A stretch of 64,000 bases of DNA from Plasmodium malariae. Its lineage: Eukaryota > Apicomplexa > Aconoidasida > Haemosporida > Plasmodiidae. The notes beneath the pieces are model-generated. The model was not told the origin of the DNA, ran no database searches, and saw only the letters and a program-made list of their open reading frames with translations. A program made the position numbers and the translations under genes. This document shows positions 37,337-50,590 of the stretch, one piece after another; the stretch's first letter is position 1; each line of letters opens with the position of its first letter. The stretch lies in the NCBI RefSeq assembly GCF_900090045.1, contig NC_041787.1, forward strand, positions 2,353,001-2,417,000. The letters are read 5' to 3'.

Positions 37337-38240
37337 ATGGAAAAAAAAATTATGTCTCTACTTTTTATTAATATTGCTATGTTTATCCTTCTAACTTGGA
37401 TAAGTCATTTTTACAATGACGTAATAGTATGATATTATTACTTAAGGATACATTTATTATTCATATATTTAATGTTTTATTTTTATAGTATAATACTACA
37501 TTTTATAATGAAATTATTTATTGTTTTAAACAATAAATATTTACTTTGTTTTTTAGAGTACTCAAAACAAATTTTTTTATCAGCACTACGACCTTGATAG
37601 AAAATTTCATAAAAGATCATATCGATTACTATCAAATGATAAACAGGATGTGGCTTCATATATAAATGAAGAGATACCAAATAATGTAGAGTACCCAAAC
37701 ATATATATACATAATAATGAATCAGCAGACAAGGGAAAAAACAAACAACTTAATGATGTTTCACTGAATATTTTGGAAGGTTATAAACTTGCTAAAAAAG
37801 ATAATTTCCCTGTATATAGAAGAATAAATTCACGTTTTCCAAAAAAAATATTAGGTGGCGACATATGTTATAAAAATAATCTTATGAAAGATATATATAT
37901 TGATGTTAAGTCTTTAAGAAAAAGGGTGAATAAAAAAAGAGGTATGCTTTCTAGTTTATTTGATAAATGTCCATTAGTTAAAATGATGGTGTGTTTATCA
38001 TTATTGATGTTTATTTTTGTACTTATTAATTGTATAATGTTAAACAGTTTCATTATTTTTAAAGTAGTTGGAGTAATTGCATTATCTCTATTAATACTTG
38101 AATACGCACTTTTTAAGGTCTTCAATAAAATGAAAGAAAACGAAAATTTAATAAATACGCATTACGAAATTGATAATAAGAAACATTTTACTTTCAATAA
38201 AGAAGACTTTTATAACAATTATGATTTTTTATTTCTTTAA
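37337..38240 (+). CDS. Two-exon Plasmodium exported membrane protein, 255 aa (fam-l/fam-m-like architecture)
   Basis: Exon 1 is 37337-37420 (28 codons, MEKKIMSLLFINIAMFILLT, then WISHFYND) and encodes a hydrophobic signal. The donor is GTAATA and the acceptor is TTTTAG at 37551-37556. Exon 2 is 37557-38240 in phase 0. RLLSN at residues 51-55 sits where fam-l and fam-m proteins carry their PEXEL-like RLLAK/RLLS motif. The middle is polar (about residues 60-165). Two membrane spans lie close together at about 171-189 (VKMMVCLSLLMFIFVLINC) and 192-213 (FIIFKVVGVIALSLLILEYA), followed by a 40-residue tail with Asn, Lys and Phe. Exon lengths, signal and motif position equal those of the fam-m gene at 56980. 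The body lacks the sequences I associate with fam-l (FDGKHFHFEKK) or fam-m (KSCIFE), so it may be another exported family of the same build. The role at the infected-cell surface is unknown. Confidence 0.8.
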
Positions 38241-41200
38241 TGATACAGATAAATAAGGAACGCTACTTTAGTTGCTTAAGCTTAATGTATACACTTATTG
38301 TGAGTACAATTATTTATTTGCAATGGTAAAAATGTATTCTTTTAATTTTTTTGTGAATTTAAATGTTTTACATTTTTTTAATTTTGTATTTTATTTATGT
38401 ATTGTGTCATTATAACACAGTACTATTGCTTCATATATATTTATGTGCTATTATATAGATTTTTATGAATTATTATATATGTATACACGTAAAAAGTAAG
38501 ATATAAAATCGCAATTTATATAATTCTATTGAAGTCATGCATCAGTATATATTATTAACTACAAAAAGTAGTTTTTTTTTTTTTTTTTTTTTTGTCATGT
38601 TTCCGTTTAAAATTATTTTTTTGTTTTAATTTAAAATTAAATGTGTTTTACTAATTAGCATTTGAAGTAAATAAATGTAATTTACTGATATATTTTATTT
38701 TCGTTTATTTTATTATATTTGTTTTGTTTTGTTAATATTTGCTTAAATATGCGTAACAACTAAACCATAGCTTGCATAATTGTTAGTATCGTACATTTAA
38801 TTTTACTTAAAATATGAATTCATTTTGTAAGATATAAGAATAATTAAAAGAAAAGTTAACAAATAAAACTTAATAAATTAGCTCAAATTAGAAATTTGAC
38901 ACAATATACATGAAATTTATTTTAAATTAATTTTTTTTTGTTGTCTTTTTATTATTATAAAATAAAATGTTTAATGAATAATTAGAATGTTAAGTAAAAC
39001 ACAAAAGGGTATCCAACATTTAAGACATTTCTAATAGTAAAAGATAAAGGTTAATGAGATTTTTTGTTTATTATAATAATTTTATTCTGATTTAATCTGT
39101 AAATGAGTTACTAATTCCATTACATGTTACAAATTTTGTATACATTAGAATTTCTGGTTAATATGAGATTCAATTATGTATACATAACATACAATGTTAC
39201 TTTTATTTCTTTTATTATATTTTTTTATTTTGTTTTTGAATATATCCTATTATTAATATATAGTAGTTAAAAGTGCTTATTGTATTAATATAAGTTATGT
39301 ATAATTTTTGATACATTCACTAAGTTATACATTTTATGATAGGTACATTAATTTGACTTTTTTAATTTTTTTTTTGAACTTGATTTTAGATAAATATATG
39401 AATAGTTATATGCATTGTGAATTCGTTAAATAAGTTCTGAACATGACAGATTAATTAGAAAAAATAAATGTTAACAAAATACTCAAATTTAATGGAAAAT
39501 ATGAATTTATAAAAAAGCAACCGCATTTAAGTTTAAATGTTTTTCATTTGCATGGTTGTGTAAAATATGTATGTTCGTGAACATATATTTTAGTAGACAT
39601 ATTAATAGCAATGGCATAGTTGGAAATATGTAATAGCTTTCTAATAATGATTACTTAAAAATTATTACATAATGAAACAATAGATATACGAGATTTGCGC
39701 ATAAAAGTTATAAAATATACTTCCATTTATTTTTAAACAAAACACTGAAATAAAAAAAGTAAAATATTCCATTATTATTATAACATTAACAATAATATCA
39801 TTTAAAATAAACATGAACTATAATTGTAGAGAGAATATTCATAAGAAATATGCATTACAAGTGACTTTATGAGTGCAGGTAGGCAAAAAATATTAAGGGG
39901 ATAATATATACATATTTCAAAATAATATGCGTTTATGATATAAAACGTCTTCTGGAGAACAAATTAAGTATATCACGCGAAGGTGTAAATTATTTTTATG
40001 TAAATTTTTCATTTTATTAAATTTTTATAATAAACTAATTTAAATTAACATGTATATTATTTACTATATATAAGATTCAAAAAATATTTTTGGAAAAAAT
40101 TGATTACTTCTAATAAGAAATATCTCATAGAGTCACATGCAAATTTAGAAAACATTTATTAAATTGAAGCTTATAAGTTCATATAATTTGTATAATTCTA
40201 TATTCTTCATTATAAGTTGTATTAATTATTGAGGTGTACTGGCGCATCTTTTTATATAAATACAAAATTGTAATATTTCACAATGTATGAATATTCAAAT
40301 AGTTGAAGCGTTGTAAGTCCCACCAAAAGAATATTTCCAAATATATATATATCGTGATATAGAAAAATAATTATCTTATTTTTTTTTAATATTTTAGTGC
40401 AATATGATTACATTATATACACATTAAAAATTTTAATTTTTTTTTTCTATTTTATTTTTATTTAACAGTCTTTTAGAAGATTGATTTGGATTAACAAATT
40501 AGTATCAAATTATTATTATGTAATTAAAACAATACTATTTAATATATAATTATTTTATAATTATCTAGTCACCTAATGTAAGAAGAGTAAGGTACAAAAA
40601 TAATGGATTATATTTATCTGTGCTTTCATAGATATATTTTACAGTAAATATAATTTATTTTATTTACATTAGTTGTATAAAATAGTTACAATTAAAAATA
40701 TGGTTTGGGCTACTATTCACGCATAAACCAATAAAACTTTAATACAACTTTGATTTTGCTAAATTTTATTATTATTATATAATATTTTATATGTTATCAT
40801 TAAATTTTTCTAAACTCTATGTTATTTTATGCAAAATTAGTTTTTATTGGGAATTTTTTTTTAAAATTAGTATAATTACTAAAAATGTTTTTTCACAAAA
40901 TATACTTTTCCATTTTTATTACTTTTTTCATTTATTATTATTTCTCTAGAAATTATAAACTTATATTTTTCTTATCAGAAAAGAAAAATATAAATAACTG
41001 AATTGTTTAATAATTTTTTTTAAATTAATGATAAATAAAATGTATAGTTTTAAATAATATCATTATTCTATTTATAATAATAATGATACATATATATATG
41101 TAATCGCTAATTTGGATTATGCTTTTTTATAATATAAAATACTGTAAGGTTAATATAATTATAGAAAGCAAACATAAAATATTTAATATATATAAAAGTT

Positions 41201-41869
41201 GCATAAAGGGTAAGTAAATGCTAAATTTTAACTTAAAGAGTCTGCAATGAATATAATTTTTTTTCGTTTTGTTTTTTTTTCCATCCCATCATTTTAATTA
41301 TATTGTATATAACACTTTACATTTTTTAATTTTAAAATAAAGCTTAACATTAATAATATCTTCAAATAGATATGATCATTATTAGGAAGTTCAGCATAAA
41401 AAAATGAATGACTATATTCCTAATGTGTGTTGTCGCATCTATGCTTACTCTCATTTTTTATTATTATAAATATAAAATACAAAAACTGTTAGAATAAAAA
41501 AATCCATTTTATATTTTTTTACATTTTTTCTGAAAGGCACTAATAATAAAAATTTAGAATTATTGTTCTAGACAATATATATATACATATATATTTTTTT
41601 TTTTTTTGAACTTCATTTAACAAAATTAACTCTATCGATAATTTTTTCAATTAGAGCTTTTTTTTTGTAAATAATTATATATTAAATATATACTAAAATG
41701 CTATTAAAATTACCTTTTCTTTTTAATATTATCATATTTGTACTTCAAATTTGAAATTTAATATTAAAAAAATTAATAGTTAATAGATACCCCATGTTGT
41801 CACTTCTTCGTGAATAAGAAATGAACTTTTTAACTATCCAAAATTATTTTAACATTGATTAAATCCATT
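38241..41869. other. Intergenic, A+T-rich
   Basis: About 3.6 kb with a T21 run near 38573 and no supported gene. A 29-codon frame at 41408-41497 (MTIFLMCVVASMLTLIFYYY, then KYKIQKLLE) resembles a lone membrane span and may be a relic, but there is nothing to join it to. Confidence 0.55.
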
Positions 41870-41956
41870 ATGAATAGAAAAATGAAATTTTTTATTTTAG
41901 CAAAAATTAGTATATTTACTCTTTTTGTTAGTATAAGTTCTTATTGCAGTAATGCT
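41870..41956 (+). other. Orphan signal-peptide-like first exon
   Basis: ATG at 41870 opens 29 codons (MNRKMKFFILAKISIFTLFV, then SISSYCSNA). This is a textbook secretory signal with a basic start, hydrophobic core and small residues before a possible cleavage site. It is followed at once by a donor-like GTATAA. No in-phase second exon is found downstream, where the sequence belongs to the decayed minus-strand gene. It may be the first exon of a gene cut off by that insertion or loss. Confidence 0.3.
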
Positions 41957-42059
41957 GTATAATCATAATATTTCTTAAAAACTTCTCTATAATTTTTTGT
42001 GCTTAGTCTTATATACACGAATAAGAACAATTTTTCAGTGAATAAATAAAACTATCACA

Positions 42060-45000
42060 TTATAAATAATGAAAATATTTCCTTTTATTTATTAATTATT
42101 TCATTCTTTTCTGTATCTTCTCATTTTCCTTCATTTTTTCTTTAACCTTTCCCTTTTTTATTTTTCCTTTTTGTTCCATTTTTCCTTACTTTTGTGCTTT
42201 TCATACACCCTTTCACTTTTACTCACAATTAATTCTCCATTGTCTTTTTTATTGTACTCTTTTTTGTTTTTTCTCCTTTCTTCTTTTGCATTATACTGTT
42301 TTTCCCTTTCTTTTTTCTTTCCACTGCTTTTCTTTTTTTTGTATATTTAGAAATTCCTCCTTATTATATTCTACACCTGCATTTCCTGTTCCATCTTGTT
42401 CACGTTCCATTTCGTCCATGTTTGTGTAAGCTTCAAGTAATTTCATTTATATATTTGTGTTATCCTTTTTGTTCTAGTCAGAATAATTTGATCTACTCTA
42501 TTTTTCCTCTTCGTATACTTTTTTCTTATCTTTGTTAATGTAATAATTGTCTTATCTTTATTTTAAATATATTATCCTTTGAATATAACTCTTTAGATTA
42601 AAAGTCTCATAATTTTTTATCTCATATCTATAAAAAAAAATATAAAGATATTCCTATATTCGTATTTTTTTTTCTAAATTTAATATAACATTGAAGTGGA
42701 TCTATTTTCTAAAATATACTTCTTCACTTATGAAGAAATATAGATAGTGTACTTCAATAAAACATTATCTTCATTACTTCGTTAGTTCATCATTTCTATA
42801 AATAACTGTTTTTATATTTTATTCTTTTTGTTGACATTATGAGTCATCAAATGGGTCAATTATATTGAATATCATGGGTATATCATAATCATACTCCTTT
42901 TGCATATTTTAAAAGAATACTCTGCTCTTGTTGGAAACTTCCTTATCCGCCTTTTTACCATTTTGTGTGTTAAATTTATCATTTAGCTTTTTGTTCGAAT
43001 ATATTATTATATTATTTTACCCCCATAGTCACAGTCATCGTGTTGTTGTTTTTTTCGGTATATATTATTTTATTCTGAATTTCCTTTCTATATATATTTT
43101 TTACTAAATACTTTTCATATTCATAAATTTTCTCAGTAAATGAATGGCTAAATTTAAGATTTATACTTTTAAAGAAACTTTTTTTTTAAATTTGATGTCT
43201 TAATGTCTTGCTTCGCTTTCTTGCTTCAGAATTTTTTTTCTTTCCATTATTATCATCATCTTATATAGCATTTTGATATTAATAAATATCTATATTCAGA
43301 TTTAATGAATCTATTATTTTTTCAATTTTTATTCAAACTTTTCTTTATATGTCTTTGTTGAATTTTCATAAGAATAGTTAATTCTTTGCTAATCAATTAT
43401 ATTATTTGTTCTATTCTTTTTTTTTAGTATTCTCTTTTCTCCCTTTCTTGTCGTTTTTCTCTTTCCATTTTTCACCATTTCATTGTTAGTCATCTCCATA
43501 TTCTGTGTTAATCTTTAGACATACATTTTCCTTCTCTCTTTCTTTCTGATTAGATGTATTAAAAAATTTTTAATAACTTTCTATAGGATTCAAATATATT
43601 ATAGGAATATTCTCATCAAATTTAATTTTAAGATATGCGATAATATAATTTTCCAAATTTATATAATCATTTTTTTTAAAGAAAAACACAACGCCATTAA
43701 TACATATTGGTATGAGGAATATTTGCTTTCGGATATCCTCAAATATGTTTGGGAAATTATTTTTTTTTTTTTGTTAATAGTCTTTTTACCTTTTTTTTTT
43801 TTCTGACAGAGCTAATTTCAAAAATGATGTAACATCATTCATGGGTGCTTTATCATTTAATAATTGTAAAATGTAGCCTATATACAAGATTTTGTATTTT
43901 AAATTAAACTTGTTTAAAAAGTTCTTTTCTCAAATTTTCTGTTAGTTTCATGATTTTTTGTGTTATTCATATATATATTATTTTTTTTTTTTTTTACTAA
44001 TGCATATTATATGTTTATTATACATTTTTGATTTTGTGTTTCTTATATTTAATTTTCTTTCAGAGTTGTTTTTATAAACATATATTAATTTCTTCTTCTT
44101 CTTCTTCTTCTTCTTCTTCTTCTTCTTCTTCTTCTTCTTCTTCTTCTTCTTCTTCTTCTTCTTCTTCTTCTTCTTCTTCTTCTTCTTCTTCTTCTTCTTC
44201 TTCTTCTTCTTCTTCTTCTTCTTCTTCTTCTTCTTCTTCTTCTTCTTCTTCTTCTTCTTCTTCTTCTTCTTCTTCTTCTTCTTCTTCTTCTTCTTCTTCT
44301 TCTTCTTCTTCTTCTTCTTCTTCTTCTTCTTCTTCTTCTTCTTCTTCTTCTTCTTCTTCTTCTTCTTCTTCTTCTTCTTCTTCTTCTTCTTCTTCTTCTT
44401 CTTCTTCTTCTTCTTCTTCTTCTTCTTTTTTTTTTTTTTTTTTTTTTTTATAATCTTTATATTCATTATTTTCATGTTCATCTAAATTTTCATTTTTTTA
44501 AATTTTATACATGTCTTTCTTCTTTTCTCTAATATTTAGTATATATATAATATAGTAAAACAGGCTGTTTCCGTTTCTATAGGTACAATTTTTTTTCCAG
44601 TTCTTTGTTTTGTTCTGTTAATATTTTTAATGTGTTTGATGCTTTCTACTACTTCATCATTTTTCTTATCTTTCTCTTCTTTAATTCCATTTTCACCTTG
44701 CTCAATAAAATTGTTTACAAGCTTTGAACTTTCGGGTACGTCCACTCTAGGATAAACGAAGGACATTACTATATTTATCTTCTAAAATTTGTTAGATACC
44801 TTTTTATTGTTGATCAAATTTTTATAAATGTAAATAATATCTTTACACTTTTATTCCTTACTATTGAACGAGTGTAAAATATACATCGTTTCATATCCTG
44901 TTTTAAGTACACATTTTTTAGGGTAACATGAAATATTTCAAAATTTTATGTTTTCTTCTTTCTTTTTTTTTCGGATTCCAAAGGGAAATATAAATTTCTT

Positions 45001-46950
45001 TTACTTGTTCTCGTACTAAGTAAGCTTGTGAATGAATTTTTTTTTTTTAATGTAAATAACTTCCATGTCTATATATCTTTTTCTAATTAATATTGGAGAG
45101 CTTATTCCCTTTGAAGGGAAATTTATAGGAAAAACAAAAAAAAGGAAAAAATTAATATGTTTAGTAGCACATGAGAACAACAACAACATTGATGACAGGA
45201 AAGAACTGTAGACAAAAAATAAGAGACATTTCAAGTAGGACAAACAAAAATAGAAGTTCGTATTAGAAATAACAGCTTGAATCATGATGGGAATTACATT
45301 ATCCTCTTAATGTTGAACGTTTAACTTTAACGTATTATTAGATAATGTTGTTTCTAAAAATTTTATATTATACATAAGAACAAGAACTGAGTTATTTGAT
45401 TCTATATAAAATTTATTAACCGAATAAATGAAAATTGGTAATTCGTTTGACAGAGTGGTAAAGGTGTTAATGTGATATTTATACTTAATTTTTATGATAT
45501 GTTCTTTTTACATATAAGTAATTACATTTTTAAAAATGTACTATGATAAAAGCAGTTTTTATAGTAGAACATGTACAAAAGTCTTATACATTTAAAATAA
45601 ATAAATCTTCTCAGCATTATATTTTCATTTTTACAACGATGTGTATATAATGTATAATTTTGATTTGTAAACAAATAAATATAATTTTAAAACTCTTTCT
45701 TTTTATAATTCCATGTGTATGTGGAATTTCTAAATGATTTATATCTTATGTTTGCTCATCCACGATTAATCCAAACTTCACTTCGGTATTTTCTTATATA
45801 ATAATGATTTTAAACAGTTTTATATTAAAAAAAAATTGGGTCACATTCTATATCAAATCTGCAGCAACTTGCATTAAATGGTAAACTTTTCTTATATATT
45901 TTAATTTTTTTTAAAAAAAATTCAATATTACAAAGACAGGTGCTTACACTTCGGGGGAAAACTGTTATCATAATTCCTTCTTTTCCGAATTTTTCTAACT
46001 TACTACGATCTTTCTATTCATCAGATACTTTAAATGAATAATTTACAAAAAAATCTGAATTGTTAGTAATATAGAACTGATTTTCACATTCAAATTTATG
46101 TGATGGATAAAATACATTCGTTCTATAATGAAAACAATATATAGAAATAAAAATTTACTTGTTATATACAAATCATTTTTAACATTTGTGCATTTATGAT
46201 GAATTACAAATTCTTTTTCAGAAGATACATATATATTTTCCATATAAATTATTTTAAATATATATTTTGAATTTTTAAGTATCAAAAAATTACTACTATC
46301 CATTAGTAATTTGTCATATTTGTACTCTATTTTTTCTGCTTTAACAGAAACACCGTATCGATTATTATTTATTAGTTTAAAAGGTAGTGTAGTGGAATTG
46401 ATTACAATAATATAATCAATTTTTGTAAACTGTTTGAAATAATAATTTCAGGTGATATTCTTTTTCGGAATACTACAATTATACTCCCTCTTTTATATTC
46501 TTTTTTAAGTGAACATATTACTATTTTAAAAAATAATTTAAGAAAGGACGATACGGAGACAGTAAAAGCTGCATCAGTGTCAATGTATAAATTTTCTCAT
46601 TTTGGATGAATGTCTATAATTTTTTTTTTGCATATTTATTATAAGAATTGCCAGAATACAGAATATTATATATACCATCTTTTAAGTAATACAATTTATT
46701 AAAATGTTTATTCGCATATTCTTTTTTTACTATATCAATGTGAACTATCTAAATATTGGATAATTTGTCTTTACCACGTTTTCCACTTGTATGGGTGCTA
46801 CTATTATAAGTATATTCATGTTCATGAGATGCATCATTTATATATAGTTCATTTTCTTTTATATTTTTGTCCACAATTCATTGTCTGCAATGTATATCTT
46901 TTCTATAATTTTATGAGATTACTTGAAGATTACATCCATTATATCGGCTG
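42060..46950 (-). pseudogene. Large decayed gene with acidic repeat, family not recognised
   Basis: The minus strand holds many coding-quality pieces broken by stops and frame changes. In 5' to 3' order they include: ELYINDASHEHEYTYNSSTH (about 46850-46790); LPFKLINNNRYGVSVKAEKI (about 46380); YMENIYVSSEKEFVIHHKCT (about 46240-46180); HKFECENQFYITNNSDFFVN, a TAG, then LEKFGKEGIMITVFPRSVST and CLCNIE (about 46100-45930); ASCCRFDIECDP (about 45860); VKFGLIVDEQT and IPHTHGII (about 45780-45700); YPRVDVPESSKLVNNFIEQG (44757-44690); the GAA repeat; YKILYIGYILQLLNDKAPMN (about 43895-43840); FPNIFEDIRKQIFLIPICIN (about 43755-43695) and LKIKFDENIPIIYLNPIE (about 43635-43585); FTEKIYEYEKYLVKNIYRKE (about 43140); EYDYDIPMIFNIIDPFDD (about 42895-42840); and KLLEAYTNMDEMEREQDGTG (about 42443-42385). 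Cys-containing pieces in the first third, with a CxC, faintly recall six-cysteine surface proteins, and the acidic C-terminal part recalls large surface or exported proteins. Neither link is firm. The gene was probably over 1,300 codons long. Ends are approximate. Confidence 0.6.
44091..44449. repeat. Giant perfect (TTC)n/(GAA)n microsatellite, about 112 units, plus T24
   Basis: From 44091 to about 44425 every base follows the TTC pattern with no interruption, then a run of T continues to about 44449. On the minus strand this is (GAA)n, which in the decayed gene around it would most naturally encode poly-glutamate. Open frames that span it on either strand (poly-Ser on plus, poly-Lys on minus) are products of the repeat. 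Confidence 0.98.
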
Positions 46951-49900
46951 AACAGTTTTCCTGAAAATGTAAAGTAAAATAAGGTCAGAGATGTATCAAA
47001 CTCGTGTAGTTAATGAAGGCACAGCTATAATTGTTTTATATCTCTTTAATGCTCCTATCAATATGAATACATACATGCTTTTATATAAATGCGTGCATCT
47101 ATGCTATGCCTATACGTATGTATATATATATGTACACTAAACAGTTTTCGAATTGTTTTATTTTATCATTTTCTTTTATGTATATACACTCAACGATGCG
47201 ATGTTTTACAAAATTGTATTATAGTAAAAAAAAAAAGCATAAGTCTTTAATGAAAACACTAATTTATTTGGACATATTAATATATATATATAATAGATGG
47301 TCATTTCCTTATATTTTATGAATTCTTAAGCCAGAATGCCTTTTCCTTGTATTTTTGTATAAGTTTTCATTACCTAGTACGTTGAAGCCTTTTATTTGTT
47401 GGGTATATTATATTATTAAATTTTTTTTTATATCTTTAAATAGAATTGTATTTTTATTCTTGGGGATTACATTTCTTTAATTAATTATAGTGTGGTCTCC
47501 ATAAATTTTGTTTTCTATTGGAGTGAACATAGTATTAATCTACATATATGAAGAGAACCGTGCAAATATGTACACATATATATGTGTAGGAAACGTGCTA
47601 TGAGTGTACCTACTAAAGTATGTATGTATAGAATTGTTTTAAAAAAGAATAGTGCAACCTATAATTTTACGCAATAACAGAAAAAAGAAATGCCTATCTG
47701 TCTATCGCTAAATTTTTTTTTTTTTTTTTTTTTCCTTTATAAATTTTATGAATTTTAAATTAGGGCTATTATGATGATTAACTGATATAACAAAGATAAA
47801 AATTCATTAAAATATTAAAAAAATATATATATATAAACAAAATGAGTGAAAAAATCATACATAAGAATAAATGAAAAATTAAATATTAAAAATATTTAAA
47901 TTTATATATATGTGGATATATACCGCCATTAGACAGTAAAAAATTTTTAAAAATTTCCAGAGAGTTTTTGAAATGATAGATACGGATGATACAGAGAAAT
48001 ATTCTCTTTGTACTCTTCATAACATTTTACATAAGTACAGTTATAAGATTTTTAAGTTATACTACTTATCTTTAATTTGTTCCATTAATTTATATGTGCT
48101 TTCTGGTTATTATATCTCAATATTTTTAAATAACTAATATCTAATCTGGAAGGAATAAGCGTGTTTTGCTGATTTTTTTTTTAATACGAAATTTTTTTTT
48201 TTTATTCAATTCATCAACAAAAAAAAAAGAAGCAAAATACACACAAGGTAAAAAGAATCAGGAAGCTCAATGTATTATAACAATGTAATTACAGACTTAC
48301 AGTTACGAGTGTTTTAAAATATGTGAGATGTTTAAAATATACAAAAAAAAAAAGAAATAAATATTTTGTTTGTTTGTTTTTTTGTTTTACACTTTTTTTT
48401 TTTTTGGATATAGCAAATATGAAAGAATGATAAGGACATTCGTTGGTAACAGGTATAAAATTTAAGATTTTGATGAAATTTACTTTTTTTATTTAATATT
48501 TTTTAATGATAAAAAGAAGTGGATACTAAATATATTGTGTACTGTTATTCCATTTTTCATGTGTGATTACGAATGAATGGATATATGACTATTGAAAAAA
48601 TATTACAAATATTTTATGTGCGTTTTGGTTGAGAAAAAATGAACTTTGAAGTTCAGGAAAATTTCGGATATAAATATGAAGATAAATTAGTACAAAAATA
48701 AGTTTTACTAAAAGATTATTTTGAAAATGGATAAAAGATATTATACAAATACAAGTTACAACAGAGAAATGGAACTACGTATAATTACACGTGTACGCCA
48801 AAGTGTATATATATATATACATACACACATACATATATACATGTATACGTATAACTGTATATACACACGTTTATACATATATATTAATTGATTTATGTGA
48901 ACGTGTGTATATTTACCCATTACATTTCGCTATTTTTAACATATATTTGTAATCATCAAAGGGTATGATACACCTAATCTTTACAAACTTTTAAACACTC
49001 AGAAAATGTTATTTGTGCACTCGCACGAAAATTCATATTATAAATAATGCAGTTTCACAAGTTTAATGTTTATCTACAAGGAAACTATATTTATATCTAT
49101 TTAAATAATGGCGTACTAACAAATACTATTCTTCTTTAGGCACTTCTTACATATATGTGTAATATGTAACATCTTGAGATAAAGAATTCATACGTTTAAT
49201 GTACTTCATAATTGCATATTTTTTTCTTTTTAAATTTATAACTAAATGTGTAAGCACCCATATGAACAAAGTATTTGCATACACACTAAAATGTTATTCA
49301 CTCACACAAACACATTATATATATGCATTATTATAAACGTAAATTTATTAAATAATTTCGTTTATTTAGATTTTTATTCTATTTAACTAGATAAGTATAG
49401 AGTAATTATTACATAAATTTTAAAGATAAAATATGACAATATATACATAGTCTTTTTTACAAACTACACATTAATGTAAATGTGTAGTTAAGAGGCGCGA
49501 AGTAAATATTAATTCTGTGCAAAAATTTTATATTATTAAAAGCAAAAATAATTAACTTTCCAGATTGACATATTCTTTTCATTCTTCAATTATTTATTCC
49601 CTTTTGTTTTTTATTTAATTTTTTCTTTTTTTTTCTCCTTTTTTCTTGATTTTTGTTTTCCATTCCTTTTTTTTTTTTCCTTCTTTTTTTTTGTATTACA
49701 TAAATGTTTTTAAAAATTCATATATAATCATTCGTAAAAACAAAAATAACTGAGTGAATTATTAATACGTATATTCCATTTATATAAAATTGCAGTTTTT
49801 TCAATAGTATTTTTTATTAAGTAGCAAAAATATTTTTATTTGAAAAAATATTTTTAATTTTAATTAATAGGGAAACCCCAATATTTTTAAAAGTATTATA

Positions 49901-50590
49901 AAGTATTACATTAATTTTTGTTCTTTTTACAATATAATGGCATTGGAAATTCTAAAAAATATTATGAAAAAATTGCATTTTATTTTACATATTTAAGTGC
50001 TTTAATTATCATATTGAACATTTTAATTTAGAAAGATTGCCCTTTACGCAAACATCCCAATAATATTTTATTTATTGCTTTTGTTTTATTAAAGATTAAA
50101 GAAATTAATATATATGTGCAAATATAACTTCTTATTTATTGAAAATTACTTATTTTATAGATTTTCATCGTGGAAATCTAGATTAACCAAATATCCACAA
50201 TGACATCGAAAAAAAAAATTATTTAGATTTTCTTTTAAAATTATTTTATATAGAAAATGTTTTTTTGTTTGCTTGATTAAAATCTTTTTCAATTTAAACT
50301 TCGTATAATGACAACACATTTATGAAAATTATATATATAAATATATGATTCAGAAGCATTATGTAACAATTTTTAGTAAATCTTTTTTAAAATATAAATC
50401 TTTATTTAGCAATTTTTTTAGTTAATTTGTGTATATATATATATATATATATATATTTTTCTTTTTATTATATTAAGGCTATATATAATAAATGTGTAGC
50501 TCTTTTAAATTATTATGCTTAAGTGCTACACACAGTTGAAATTATGCATACTATATAATATTTCATTATATTTACTGAATTTAAAGAAAG
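46951..50590. other. Intergenic, A+T-rich
   Basis: About 3.6 kb between the decayed gene and the acyltransferase gene. It contains T runs (47710-47732 and near 48390) and TA tracts (near 50435-50457). An open frame at 47106-47321 is composed of Tyr/Ile/Lys-rich sequence and is not called. The last 500 bases should hold the promoter of the acyltransferase. Confidence 0.6.

Noticed and set aside
43978..44481. Open frame of about 130 lysines on the minus strand, and a poly-serine frame on the plus strand (44028-44453)
   Set aside because: Both are shadows of the TTC/GAA repeat; neither has coding sequence outside the repeat that fits a protein. The glutamate frame fits the surrounding relic best.
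46043..46303. 86-codon minus-strand frame starting MDSSNFLILKNSKYI taken as a gene by itself
   Set aside because: Its first part is a real coding remnant, but its end runs into a wrong frame; a neighbouring frame (HKFECENQ) carries the continuation. It is part of the large relic, not a separate gene.
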